A DNA stretch of 64,000 bases from Mactra quadrangularis (taxonomy: Eukaryota; Mollusca; Bivalvia; Venerida; Mactridae), in NCBI GenBank assembly GCA_025267735.1, contig CM046307.1, positions 56,229,395 to 56,293,394 on the forward strand, given 5' to 3'. Made by a program: the position numbers and the translations under genes. The notes beneath the pieces are model-generated. The model was given only the letters and a program-made list of their open reading frames with translations. It was not told where the DNA came from and searched no databases. Shown here piece by piece: positions 14,101 through 29,100 of this stretch; the stretch's first letter is position 1; every line of letters starts with the position of its first letter.

Positions 14101-17100
14101 GTTATAACTCAATATAAGAAAAAAATGGGTTACAACTGTTTTGTGCTAAACCCACATTATATATATACAATGTATATATATATATATAATTGGCATTTTG
14201 AAACATGGGAAATAGAAATTACCAGATAGAAAGTAAACAATGCTGAAAGTTGATTCAAACAGTTTCTATGGTCAATTTGATTATGATAATTCCCTAAGGA
14301 AGTCCCAAGTGAGATATTATTGTTACTATCAAAGTGGCAATTAAACACTTATATGAGGTTTTTTCCCTATTGTATACTACATGTACACTATATACTGATG
14401 GAAAAAAGTTTAGCAGGTTGATATTGATCAATTTGATTTAACTAATTACTTATTTATTTTATTTATTGGAGTTAACGCCATGTCAACACAATTTAGGTCT
14501 TTTTACGGCGTCCAGTGCACCTAACCTAGCTTTCCTGGACCATTGTCTATAACCAGTACTCACCTACCCTTCCACAAGGCCGGAAACTTCTCCATATTAT
14601 CTAATCAATGGAGGAAAATCGACATTATTGTCAAATTTTCATGGAAGGGTATAACCTCCCCGGGTGGGATTCGAACCCGCACCCCCTCGGGCACGAGATT
14701 CCAAATCCCGGCGCGCTACCAACTGCGCTATCGACCTGGGTTATTTAACTAATTAGTGATGCATATGTTAACTCTACTGATTTAAATACTCCATTATAGA
14801 TAGTAAGTACTGAAATACTGTAGTGAGTGTCTAAATCAGTTGGTTTTATTGTAATTTAGTTACTTACAGTTGAATTTTTTTTTCAATAACAAATAAATTT
14901 AATATTTTCATGCATTGCATAGGAGTAAACAATTTTTTTGTCTTGCTAAATTTTATTCAACTGTCAGTGGAGCATAGATTAACCCCACTAATTTAAATAC
15001 TCAATATTTGTAAGATAACCCTCGTACATCTACACAGGTATCTATTTTGATAAATCTTGCTTACAGAAGTAGTGTAGTGAATATTTAAATCAGTGGGGTG
15101 AATGTATGCACCACTGGTAGTTGAATAAAAATTAACAATACAATGTGCTTCAAAAGTTGTGCATTTCAAACTTGAGTAACTTTTTGTCATGAGTATATAT
15201 TCTCTTAGAATATAAGAGAGAACTAAGGAAGTCTTGAGGGCAGATTATATTGTTCAACCAAGAGAAGAAGAAAAAAAAAGGAAAATGTGATAACTATCCA
15301 TCTTTTTGTCTGTGTTAGAGCTAATGTGATGAGGACATTAAAGCTACATGGTCACAGATGGTTGATTTTTTTAAAGTATTTATAAAAACGATCTGTTGCT
15401 CAGTTGGTAGCATGCTGGGATTTCAAATCTAGTTTTTTGATGGGGTACTGGTTCAATTATCCACCCCAGGGCGATTATACCCTTCTTTTAAAGTTTGACA
15501 ATAATGTCAATTTTAAATATTTCTTCTATTAACGAAGTTATCTGAAGTTGCCAGACATGTGGAATGGTAGGTGGTACTGGTTATAGACAAGGTACCAGGA
15601 AAGCTAGGTTAGGTGCCCTGGGTGCTGTAAAAAACTTAATTGTGACAGGGCATTTAAATCCCATTGTAGGAATTAATTTTTTAGGAAGTGAGTTCTAATA
15701 TATTAAGGCAAACTTATCTATTGATTGTGAGAAATACGAAATAAATTTTGTCCTCAAAAATGTGCTTTTTTACACTGTTACTAACAGAGTAGTTATTTAT
15801 TCATAAAATCATCTATTTTTGTATGTCATTATAAGAACACTGCTTTCAAATGTCTAAGACCTAATTCAAAACTCCAATTTATGGGTTTTCCATCTGTGCA
15901 CACACACAAAGTTTTGTTTATGTGCTGAAAAGCATGAAACTTGGATTCATTACTATTGCTTTTTGTATACATATTTTCATTGTAACTGCAACCCAATTAT
16001 TTGAATTCAACACAGTTGTATTTTAAGAGTTTTAGAAAAGTTGATATTTTAAAGTTGAAATCTGTGGTGGAGTAGCTTTAGAGAAAGTATAATTACCACA
16101 ATACATCAGCCCTTAGAGTAAAATAGATTATACATTGTACTGATGTCTTATATATCATTAACAATGTCAGTGACTCTCTTAGAATTCAAAATACCGTATA
16201 GACTCTATTGAACACCCCTGTGGGTTACATTTGTCACAAGCAGGGTATTTTTAAGAGGACAAAAAAGTGAAATAATACTAGTAGATTAAATATGGTAAAA
16301 TAAATTTATATTTAGATCATTTAGATGGGGTGGGGCATATTAGGGGAGGGTCATTTAAAACGATAAAGACTGTTAAGTACTATAGTTTTTCATGAAGAAC
16401 AATAGTATGGAAATACATGTAGTGATGGTTATTTAACACACTGTTTGTGTTAATTGTTGCCATCATTCTTCATAGATTATGATTGCTGTACAATGCTTTT
16501 GGTATGATTGCAAGGTGGAGCTTTACTCTCATCTTCTTTGAAACTAACGTTGACCATACATCATAGTTAGAGTGATGAATGTGGGTTCTTTGGATAAGAT
16601 GCTAGAATTATTTGATTTCTATATGTCATGTTTTATTTAAACTTGATATGTTGTCTAAGTAGCTTCTGACAGTATACAATTGTCATATGCCTGCCTTCTT
16701 GTGTTTTCATCAAGGCTATCCTGATTACTAGAACTGAATTTGTTTATCATATCAACTTGATTAGAATTGGTTAATTGTAGTAGCTGTGGTCCAGTGGTTG
16801 GACGCATGCTTAGGGATCTCGAGATTCTGGGTTTGAACCCCACTAGGGGCACTGGTAATTTTCTTGAGCAAGAAATTTACCCACAATTGTTCCACTTCAC
16901 CCAGGTGTATATAGGTACTGTGAAGGATCACTTGCCTGAAGGAGATTTCAATGGTCAGGTGCTGTGTACAAAATTGTAAAGACTAAACATGTACAAGTAT
17001 ATGGAAGCAGACTTTAAACTGCACTAAATTAACTTGTAACTAAAATCAAGGGGTAGATCTGGATTTGGTCTAAAAATGCTGTATGAAACTGATTTATGAT

Positions 17101-20100
17101 GGCTGATAGTATACACATGTTTAGTTCATAAAATCCTTATTTTTTGTCATAGTATTATTTTGTATTTTTCAGGGTTATTATAAAGACAGAGAATATATTG
17201 CTACTCAAGGTGAGTTATTTTGTAAAATATTCTATAGTCTAAAATTGTCATTGCAGCCTGCCCACATTGCAGATTTTGAACTCATGACTTCACTATACTA
17301 GAGCATACTGTGTCCCTACCACTGGAATGAGTTCTACTCTCACCTAGTGTTTTTGTCATTTAGTTTTCTGATATGTCTGTTTTCCATTTGTGGCTCTATC
17401 AGAAACATATACATGTATGTTTTTGTGTAAATATTTCTTATGCAAGTAAAATGTTTAAAACACATTTACTCGATAAAATAAGTATACTATTTATTAAAAA
17501 CTTTTTATTATTAAATTGTCCAACAAATTTTTCGACAATTTTGGGAAAAAAATCTTGAAAATTCACATAAGCAGGGATTGTTTTAAAAAAACCAAACAAC
17601 TAATAATATCACTATCATATGATTTCAAGCAATGACGAATGAGTGAATGATCTGTATGCGTTCTTTATTCTTATGAACTTGACACATTGTAAGACTTAAA
17701 ACATAACCAATATTCAACAAGTTGGCATGTCTTTCTCATTGTTCTATTATCTAAGGAATTGAGTCTATATCATTGTTCCATGTAGTTATGTATAGTCCAA
17801 CATAATTAACCTGAGCTTGACCTTTATGCAAAAATATGTTAAATTCAATATTTACAGTCTATATTTGTCTTCGTTTGTAAATCGTACTTTATCGGAAGCT
17901 TTCGGCAAAACACACATACTGACCATAATGTTGTTTTCATAATAATAAATACTTTGAAACTGTGCCATAATATTGCTGACTTACTTGTTTCCCCAAACGT
18001 GTGTCCAAAATTAAAAGTACAATAACATGCCACTTTTTTATTAATTGATTTATAGTCACATCGGTTGTTATAAACACGTGTATAACCGTATACACACATA
18101 CGGAAACTCACGATTTTATGTAAGTGAAGTGTGTAATTATTATAATTAGGTAGTTCAAGCTCAGGTTAATTCTGTTGGACTATACTTCACATCTAGTCAT
18201 TTACCTCACTTAACCTTTCTTTATAACCAAATTTAAACACCATACTTGGCTAAGATATCTAATTTGGTATGTTAGCGAATAGAAAAAGTCTGATATGTTC
18301 CAAATATTTCCAGACAATCTCTCATAGACAATAGTCACTCTCATATTAGAAGGTAAAAATACTTCTAATGCATGTTATTAGCGTATAAATTAACTGGAAA
18401 ATTGCCCAGTTTCATACAAGTGATAAAAATACCTGATGTGAGAATCGAGCCCTCATGCTTAAAAGTCAGAGGCTCTACCAACTGAGTGAATCAAGCTGAT
18501 GAATAAGACACACAAATAATGTTAACATACAGCCTGCCTGAGCAACAGTCTGTTTTAAGGAATGATATGCCATTCACAACTGTGTTACTGATCTCAGAAA
18601 ACGTTTTTTTTCTAAAATTCAGCTGAATTATTTAACTCGAATTTTTTTTATCATTTTGAAGAGAAAAAAGTGTGATAATTCACATATAAAAAGGCAGGGA
18701 TTGGTTTAAAAAAAAACAACAAAAAATAACTAAAACATCACTGCCATGCTATTTTGAGCTATCTTGAATGATCTGTATATGTTCTTTATTCTTATGATCT
18801 TGACACATTGTAAGACTTAAAACATAATCAATATTCAACTAGTTGGCATGTCTTTCTCATTGTTCTATTATCTAAGGAATTGAGTCTATATCATTGTTCC
18901 TTGTAGTTATGTACTTCACATCAAGTCATTAACCTCACTAAACCTTTCTTTATAACCAAATTTAAACACCATACTTGGCTAACATATCTAATTTGGTATG
19001 TTAGAGAATGGAAAAAGTCTGATGTGTTCCAAATGTTTCCATACAATCTCTCATAGACAATAGTCACTCTCCAATAGAAGGTAAAAATACTTCTAATGCA
19101 TGTTATTAGCGTATAAAGCAGGCATTAAGATTATATTAGTATTCTGTTCAACGCAGACTTCCACATTACTTTTACGCTAACTTAGAGATTATTAAGGGTG
19201 ATAATACAATGATATTCGTACAATGAATGGTGGGTTGTCATGGCAAAAACATCTATTTTATACTTTGTAATGATCATAGAAAACAATCCAGTGAAAAATA
19301 TCTTTCTCAAATACTAGTTAGTGAAATAATTCAGTTTGTGTGAAGAAATGATTAAATTTATTTATTTTCTATTTTCATTGCCAATGCTCTAATAGGCAAT
19401 TGAATCTCTTTTAAATGGAAAATTGCCCAGTGTCATACTAGTCACATAAGTACCTGATGTAAGACTCAAACCCTCTTTCAGATGCTCTATCAAATGACTG
19501 AATCTGACTGATGAATAAAACACACAAATAATTTTAACTTACTGGTATACTATACACAGCCCTCTAAATTTCTTAGACTAATGAAATTTAAAAAAAAAAA
19601 TGTTATGGATTTTTTTTAGATTTTTTATTTCATGAGTAAATGCAAAAAGGTATTTCATAAAGATAGGTTTTTTGCCCTTTAGAGGGCAATAGTTTTTTTT
19701 TGCCATTTAGAGGGCATTGTTAATACATCTCTGCTACACATGGATTTGATAAGGTTGAATTGATGGAATTGTCTTACAAAACATAACAAGTTTGATAGAT
19801 TCCTTTCTCGAAAAAGAGTATTCAATGTGTGATTAAAGTGTAGTAAATACAGCTGAAATGTCACCATATTTTTTATGCTTTTTTAACTGACTACATTCTT
19901 GTGTTGATTCCAGGCTGAACGAAACATTATTGTAACCTCCTCTATTTCCAAATTGAATTGCAGTAGTGTTTCATTCTGCCCTCAAATTTTTATGTGCAGT
20001 TTAAGTGTATTAATACGCTAGAGTGTTATTACCTGCATTTTCAGAGCAATTATACTCTTAATATCCACCTTGGTAAATTCTGATTATTATTTTTCTGTCA

Positions 20101-23100
20101 TTTTAGGTCCTAGAGGTAAACAAGTTGCAGCCTTCTGGCATCTTGTCTGGCAAGAAAATGTTCATGTTGTTGTTATGGCCACAGGGCTTTTCGAAAATGC
20201 TGCAGTAAGTCTTTTTTTCTTGATTTATATGTATTGTCATTATTACATTATTCATTTCCAACCATCTTATTGGTCAATAAGTTCTGCTTTATTTTTATGG
20301 TTGGGCTTAATGCTATAGCAACACATTGCATAGATCATTTCATGACAGTCAGGCAACATACCCCTAAATCTCTGAATTTACATTTTAACCAGTTACTATG
20401 TGCATACTTCCTTCTGTGACTGACAGCTGCCCTACATCATTGGAATTAGTGGTAGGAGGGAGAATGGCTGTAGAAATTGTTTCATGACCAAGCTTCACAA
20501 AGTATGCCTCTCCCAAGAATCGAATCTACTATCACTAAATCAGTAGACTTGTGTGCTACTGACTGAGCTAGCTGGCCAGGCACAAGTTTGGCTACATAAC
20601 ACCTTGTTATTGCAAAATGATGCTGTTTATTGAAGATTTTAAATTCCTAATGATGAATTAGAGAAGATAAAGGTTGCTATTGTCCGTTATTTCTCAACTG
20701 TCAAAGCTTGAATAATTTCATGGTGACTGAATGCATTGTTTTTGTACTGGCGGCCTTATTGTTATTAAAAATATCTTGACTAAAACATATCATACGGCAT
20801 AAGCAGCTTTACTCAATCATAATACATACTTTCAGAAACTCATTGATGTATTACGACAATAATTTTAACAAACACATTGACCATGAAATTAATCATGTTT
20901 TGACAGTTGAGAAAAAACGAACTATACATACCCCATATCCCTCTATATAATATATAGAAATATATATTTTTTATCTTCTATAATTTGAACCGTCAATTTT
21001 GATGGTCCTAAAAGTGGAAGTTTTCTGTACATTATATGATCAGAAATAGCCAAGTCTCCTTATAGAAAGTTTTAGATGTTTCTATATTTATATTTCAGCC
21101 TCAATGTGATAAATACTGGGGAGATGTTCTTAGTGTAAAAAAATATGTACAGCACGGAAATATACATATTGAACTAAAACAAACATTAGAGCTTTCGAAA
21201 CTAGTTATACGAACATTCCAAATTTGTGAAGTAAGTATTTGATTATAAATCTGACTAATTTTCTCTTGTGGTCTATTTTAAGTTAGGTGATATTTTGGGC
21301 CATTTCAAAACTAACCCGTATCCTTCTTTTTTTAGTTGTTGTTAGACTTGTTTTACACTGAACCCTTGAAGTGATTTGTGTTTTTTGGTATCATTGTAGT
21401 AACAATGTCATATTCAGGTGTTAGATTTGGTATTGTGCAGTCTGATTAAAACCTGATCTAAAATTCTCCTCTCGCATACTCGCTAATTTAAGATCTGGCT
21501 ATTTTGTTATGAGGGTCACATCCAGGTGGTCACATCCAGGTGACCTTTTCTCATCATGATGTAATCATTATGTTAAGTAACTTGTTTACATCGTCTACCT
21601 CGCATTTCGAAAAGAGCCGTCTAATCACAGCCTGTGAATAACACTGATGTCAAATTTGCTCGCAAACCTCGGTCTTACAATAGAAATTACAATATCAAGA
21701 TGCAATTTATAGTGTTTCATCTTGATGAAAGCTAAGCATTGATTGGTCAACACAAAGGTCATCTCTACTGACCCTTGAAGCAACCATAAGAGATCCTATT
21801 TGACAGTGGTCTATAGGATATCTGTTTATAGAGATTATTATGCTGAAGCAGTACAAAAATATTTTGACAATGGCAAGTCTATCAATCAAGTCAGAAGGGA
21901 CTCCAGTTACTATGAATTTTTCTCTAAAATCTTCCTCACAAACATTCAATCAAGGAGTAAGCTAGCTCATGTGCAAAGATAATTTGTGCAGATAATTCAG
22001 AGTTAATAATTATAACTCACAGGTTAGTTTGGGCATCTTTGGACAATGAAACGTAAGCTGCACTATTTGAATCTTTCCTATTTTTTTACTGCTATAAGAA
22101 TAAGACGAAAAAAAGGGTTTGTTTACAGTCTGGAGGTCATGTGACTTTATAACCTGATTATATCTTCATCAATAATACCAAGGTCGATATGTTTTGTACT
22201 ATATTTCTCTCAAAATTTAATTTTACGGAAATACTTATTTGTTTTGTGTCATGTTCCTAGGGCTAAAATGTTCCCATAGAGAATACAAACATTACTATCT
22301 GAAAATGTTTTATATCAACTAAATGGGTTTGGAAAAAACTTATTGTAATACGAGACTTCCTCTTGGTGATATGTAGGTTACAATTTTTATATCTAGATAA
22401 TTTGATAATTTTTTGTATTCATTAAGATTAATATCATATTTATGTAATGGAAACTGTTACCATGGTGATGTATTAGATTTTTAGTGTTACATGTACTACA
22501 AGTTTTTCTTTCTTGCTTTTCACAGTGAAATGTGGTGTTATTTGATAAAAAAAATATACAATAAAAATATAAAATCTTATGTTTTATTGAAGTGAAAATA
22601 TAAAATCAAAATGACATCATCATAGAGGAGACATCATGTTGTGTTATATTTAAAGTGTAAAAAGTATCTATAGAAAAAGGATAAAAGAAACAGAATACTT
22701 ACTAATATTGGAATAAGATTGATTTTTATCTCAACTTGTGAGCTCAGAAAATGACCTTTTCACTCATGGCTACCTCACTTATGAGCTCAATAAATGACCT
22801 TTTCACTCATGGCTTTACCACTTATGAGCTCGGAAAATGACCTTTTAACTCATGGCTTTACCACTTATGAGCTCGGAAAATGACCTTTTAACTCATGGCT
22901 ATGCCACTTGTTAGCCCAGAAAATGACATTTTCACTCATGGCTACATAACTTATGAGCTCAGAAAATAACATTTTCAATCATGGCTATGCCACTTATGAG
23001 CTGATCAGAAAATGAAATTTTCACTCCTGGCTATGCCACTTATGAGCTCAGAAAATGACCTTTTCACTCATGGCACCACCACTTGTGAGCTCAGAAAATA

Positions 23101-26100
23101 ACATTTTTACTTATGGCTATGCCACTCTTGAAAATATGTTTTCCGAGCTCACTCAGTAAAATAAAAATCGATCTTACACTAAAACTGCAAGTATTCTCTA
23201 TTATCTCTTCTGTGTGATGATATTTTAATTCCTCTAGGAATTTCTTTACAGACTGTAATATTAATATCATAAAAGCTTTATGTTAGACCCAATCGTCTAA
23301 TATTATACTTAATGTTATATTTCATTGATAATCATCAAGTGCTTTAAGGGCAATATAACATTCATGTGCTGGTGTCCCCTTTCACCCAAACAGCAGAACG
23401 TACATTTTATAACATTAACACCAGTGTTCCCTCTCACTTAGATGTTTTACATAAATTGGAAATTACATAATAAAAATTTCCTGGGTGTCAGATTGCACAC
23501 ACAAATATTTTGGTAACAAATTGTTGAAGCATTTTCGAAAAAAATCATATTAGCAACGTCATGAAAAAAATTTGACCTTATATAGAATATTATAGTAAGC
23601 AGTCAGGCCTTGACAAGAGAATAGTTGTTAAAAGAGCTATGTGAAAACATTAGCTGTGAAAACTTTGTTAACGCAGTCATAGATCAATGTATATCAATAT
23701 CAGAATGTATACAAATTCTTGGGGTTTTTTTCATCAAAATTTTATTGCAGCTAAAAAAAGGGACAACTTAAAAAGTGCATGAAACGACTACATGTATTAC
23801 ATTTCTATATCACAAAATACCTTTTTTAACCTTGTGATTTTGTGACTGTTTACTTCAAATTCTTTGCACAAACTAATTTTGCAAGTGACCTCATCTACCA
23901 TTTGATTCAATTTTTGTGCAGGGGATTTTAAGGTAACGATTAATATTCAGGGGACCAAGTAAGAATTTTGAGCGGAAGATAGATAGTAGATATTTTATGT
24001 GCTTTATGATGTCATTCAATTATTTGCCTAATAAAAGAATTTGGCAAAAACCATGTGCATGTTTATATTATTAGTTGTTGCAGATCACATGACTATAGAC
24101 CTTGAACTGTTTCAAATATTAAGGAGTAGGCATGGCCGAGTGGTTTTGACATTGGACTGGTAATCATTAGATAGCAATCTTCGCATTGGTTTGAATTCAA
24201 ACCTTCCCCATTGTTTTCTTCAGAAGGAAACTAACCTTCTAGCTCAGTACTGGGGGACCAGGGAGCGGACTCGAAAGTGATAAATCTAAGTTGTTTAGAA
24301 CTTGTTTAACAATTGAGCTAAAATAGATTAGTATAAAGTTCCAAATTGTGGGTTTAGGGCAAAACAGCTGTAACCTATTTTTTCTTATATTGAGTTACGA
24401 CTGTTATGCGCTAAACCATGAAATATGAAGTATAAATGTTTGTTTGTTTCAGGATGGTTGTGATATACCTCGTACAATCAAGCATTTTGAAATGACAGGT
24501 TTTAGTGATGACTACACTGATCCTGGCTTTCTATTAGATGTACGACGTCGTGTAAATAGGTATATGTTATCATTACCTGGTCCTATGCTTGTACATTGCA
24601 GGTAATTATTAGTAAATTTTATTCAACTGTCAGTGGTGCATACATTAACTCAGCTGATTTAAATCCTTGTACATAAGTATGGGAACCTGGGTCGATAGCC
24701 CAGTTGGTAGCGCGCTGGGATTTGGATACTTGTGCCCGAGGGGGTGCGGGTTCGAATCCCACCCGGGGAGGTTATACCCTTCCATGAAAATTTGACAATA
24801 TTGTCGATTTTCCTCCATTGATTAGATAATATGGAGAAGTTTCCGGCCTTGTGGAAGGGTAGGTGAGTACTGGTTAAAGACAATAGTCCAGGAATGCTAG
24901 GTTAGGTACGCTGGACGCCGTAAAATGACCTAAATTGTGTTGACACAGCATTAACTCCAATAAATAAATAAAATAAACATAAATATGGATATCTATTATT
25001 ATGGATCGTGAGTACTGAAGCACTGTTACGAATATTAGTGGGGGAAAATGTATTCCTTACTTACAGTTAAATAAAATGTACCAATATCAGTGTTATTCTT
25101 TATTACTACATTAAGACAGGGATCATGTTTATGCAGAACTTAATTGAACATAGTTTTTACTATATAACCAATGCTCGTACTTATATTGGTATTTTATCAA
25201 TCAAGGCTCATAGTTCTATATTCAGTCAATGATAGATGCATGCATTATGTTCCAAATACTCAAAGAAATAGATGCTGGTGGCTCTATAAAAACACTATAG
25301 TAATGCTTATAATTTTCAATATCATTTGAGCTGTGCCCATGCCTCAACAAGTTCAATTTAGCAGTGCTAATATAATCTGGTCTACAATGACACTTTAACT
25401 GTGCTTGTGATTACATGAGCGTAATTGAACTGTGCTTATGTCTCCACAAGCACGATTTAGCAGGGTTTTTGGTTTAACAAGTTGAACGTTACAGTGCTCA
25501 TGGCTCTTAATGTATCTTGCTGTTATTCTTTAATTGTTGCATATGCCACAGATGACAATGTCAATGTTAAAAAAGATGGAATAGAACAAATAAAATTGTT
25601 ATTATAATTATTATCATTAATGTTGTTATTTTTATTATTGTTATTATTATTATTATTAATGTTGTTATTATTATTACTATTTTAATAATTTTTATTATGG
25701 TTGTATTTTTTATTACTGTTATTATATATTATTATTTTTTTTAATGTTGTTATCATAATAAATGTTATTATTTTGTTATTATTATCAAAATTATTATTAT
25801 GTTTCATGTAATTATCTTAGGGACCACAATGGAAATAAGGGCTTGCCCTTTTTGTGCTATCCCTGGTGTTGGTGTGCTTGTCATAGCTTATTACTTGTAA
25901 CATGCTGTGATATATGTTATTGTACAGGGCCAAAACACTCTTCTAAGCAGAAGCCGAATTCAGGCTGCTTCCCCAAACAAAATTGACTGTATTTTTCCCC
26001 AGTTTGGTCCTCAAAACTCCCCAAGGAATGTTGAACCACAATTCGCATAGAAAGGGAAAATATTTGAGATACCTACCCAACACAGTCTATGTTGTTTCCT

Positions 26101-29100
26101 TAACCAAATAATATACTAGATTATCTCATTGATTTTGTAACACTTATGATTGAGTAAATTTAATTCTTATATACTGGCTATGAAGTAGGTCATTTTCCTT
26201 AAATAAGTGAAAACCACTCTAATTTTTCCCAAGAAAAAGGGTGTGGCCCCTTCCCCCACAATGGTGTTTTGGCCCTGTTGTAATTATGCTATGTGTAGAC
26301 TATGCCAAATAAATATTATTATTATTAATTATAAAGTGTATTATCATTATTGTCATTATCACCATCATTCGCATTATTATTAATTTTTATGTGATTTTTT
26401 GTGATGATATTTTATGTGTTTATTTCCAGATGTGGTGGTGGCCGTACTGCCAGCTTTATAGCTATAGATTATTGCTTAAAACAGCTTGATGGTGAAAACT
26501 TTGTTGATATTTATAGCACAGTTTTACATCTCAGAAAATACAGAAAAAATATGGTTCGAACTATTGTAAGTTAAATCTTTAATTTCTCTGCACTCTGTCG
26601 AGAAATAAAATAAATTTGTCTACTTTGGTGTTAGATTTTATTTTTATTTTACAGTGTAAGCTCTGTCTAGAAAACAAATTTACTAAAAGGGCATAGTGTG
26701 AAAATATCAATTTCTGCACTCACGAGTTGAAATAAAAATATCTTATTCCTAACTTGACAAATATTCTGTTTCATTCATTCCTTTTTCAGTGTTTTTCTGT
26801 TGATATTTTTTATGCAAATATAATGAAATTGTGACATCATTTATTTTATCTTATAAGATTTCATCTTTTTGGCATTATACATGATTTTCATTTGACTACA
26901 ATAAACACATAAAATTTTATATACATTTGTATTTGTTGCATATTTTCATAAAATAACACCACATATCTATATTTTATGGTAAAGCGTGAAAGAAAGTCTT
27001 TTTATTGAGAATACTAATACATGACATTGTATGTTGTTGACTAATATGTAATCATTTAATCATACTGTCTGCCGTCTGCTGTATTATGAGGCTAAGTATT
27101 AATCATATCAGATCAGCTAGCCAGCGTTATTTTCTTAACAATCCCTTTACATTATACAACTTGCCAATCTGATTAAAACCCGATCTAAAATTCTCCACTC
27201 GCCTACGCGCTAATTTAGATCTGGCCTTTTTCAAATGAGGGTCACGTTCAAGAGACCTTTTCTCATCATAATATTCATGACGAAATTGTTATGATACGTA
27301 ACTTGTTTACATCGTCTACGTCACGGAATGTGAAAAAAGCTGTCCAATTGCAGACTGTGAATAATACCGCTGTTGAAATTAGCTTGCAAACCTTGTTCTA
27401 AAAATAGAAATTACGAAATTTCAATGTTATTAATAGTGTTTCGTCTAGATGAAAGGTACGCATTGATTGGTCATCACAAAGTTCATCTCGACGTGACCTT
27501 CCACGGAGACAGTAGAGATCCTGTACGACAGCGCTCTACAGGATATCTGTTTACTGAGATTGGCAACTTGCATGATTAACTGTTGAACCTAGCAATGGCT
27601 AAAATAACATGCAGTTATTGATGAGTTTTTCCACTGTCAGTATGGCGTACATTTACCCTTCTGATTTAAATACTCAGTGCAGTACCACTATCATTGTCAA
27701 TAATCCAGTATTCAAATCAGGAGAGATCCTTATATGGCACTGACAGTTTAATAAAAATTACAAATATCTGTATTTTGTTGTAAAATAAAAACATAGAAGA
27801 AAGGAAATAATATACCAATAAGTTTTATCAACAAGGGGTAAAGGGACTTAGGAACTCACATTTTTAGTTAAGATATCTTATTGGAAATTCTAGTGGTGTT
27901 TTGTCTATATATAGATCTACATTTGTTGAAAATTTGAAAGCAATTTATTGAAAAATTAAAACAGTAAGTTTGCAAGATTTCTGTATTTGCATACGTATTC
28001 TGGGCGTTGTTATATGCACATTAGGAGCAGTTCTCCAGTGGCAGGCTGTGCTTTTAGAGATTGAGAAGTCCTGGATTCAAACTCCCTTGGGTCAGTGTCT
28101 ATATCTCAAAGCAAATAATTTACAGTCATTCCACTCCACCCAGGTGTGAATGGGTACTGTGAGTGATCACCAGCCTGAAGGTGATTTCAATGATCATGAG
28201 GTAATGTACAAAATTGTAAAGACGACTGTACATGTATCGAAGGTTGCCTGCATGATTGAAGTAAGTCCATTGTGTTAAAGAGTGAGTTACTACTGTCTTG
28301 CTGTCACCCTTGGTATATGGAAACAGACTTTAAACCGCACTTTAACTTTTTAACTTTATATATTTCCAGAGTCAATATAGACTGATATATGATACATTAG
28401 CTATGTATGTTCAAGTCTGTACAACTGTGATTCCATCATCTAAACTACCTGCTGTTGCTCATAAACTTATGCTCAAAGATCCTCTCACTAATCAATTGGG
28501 ATTTGAAAAAGAGTTCCAGGTACGTATATACAACAACAACAAACAACAACAACAACCTTTATTGCTCTAAACATACAACATGTAGTACTTATAGGTTATT
28601 ATACATTTTACTGTACAATATGGAAATATATTTGGACGAGTACACAGCTTGAAAAGTCATATTTGACGAGCCAATAGGCAAGTCCAATATGACTTTTCAA
28701 GCTGTGTACGAGTCCAAATATATCCTGTATTGTACAGTAAAATGTATAATAACCTTTTTATTATATATCTTTCGTTTACTTTGAAATAATCATCATCGCC
28801 ATCATCCCCAACAAAGCAATCACAGCCATTCTAATCACATCATTTAGTGCACATGAACCCAACCGCCCAATACGAAAATAATATATATTTTGGATTATTA
28901 GCTTTATAATAATATTTATTATTGTTCAATGTTATTATACCCTCCCAAACTATTTTGTTTACAGTCCATAGCTTTTGCCGAGTTATGGCCCTTTGATGAA
29001 AAAATTTGTCCACTCATTTTCTCAGCACCTATTGTACAGATTTGATTCAAACTTCTTGACAATGACCCGTTGGGTGTATATCTTTACATTCAGTGATAGG

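Larger units (their letters stand above)
5108..17172. other. RPTP intron, about 12 kb
   Basis: Holds the Mutator-like MITE (9423-9819), a CCCCC-ended MITE (10430-10686), a foldback (12166-12237), a TGTCAGT-rich stretch (13268-13800), SINEs and palindromic MITEs near 14449-15670, and a family 3 SINE (16779). C runs occur at 8761-8800. From 5108 to 8750 I see no clear repeat boundary or exon. Confidence 0.7.
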
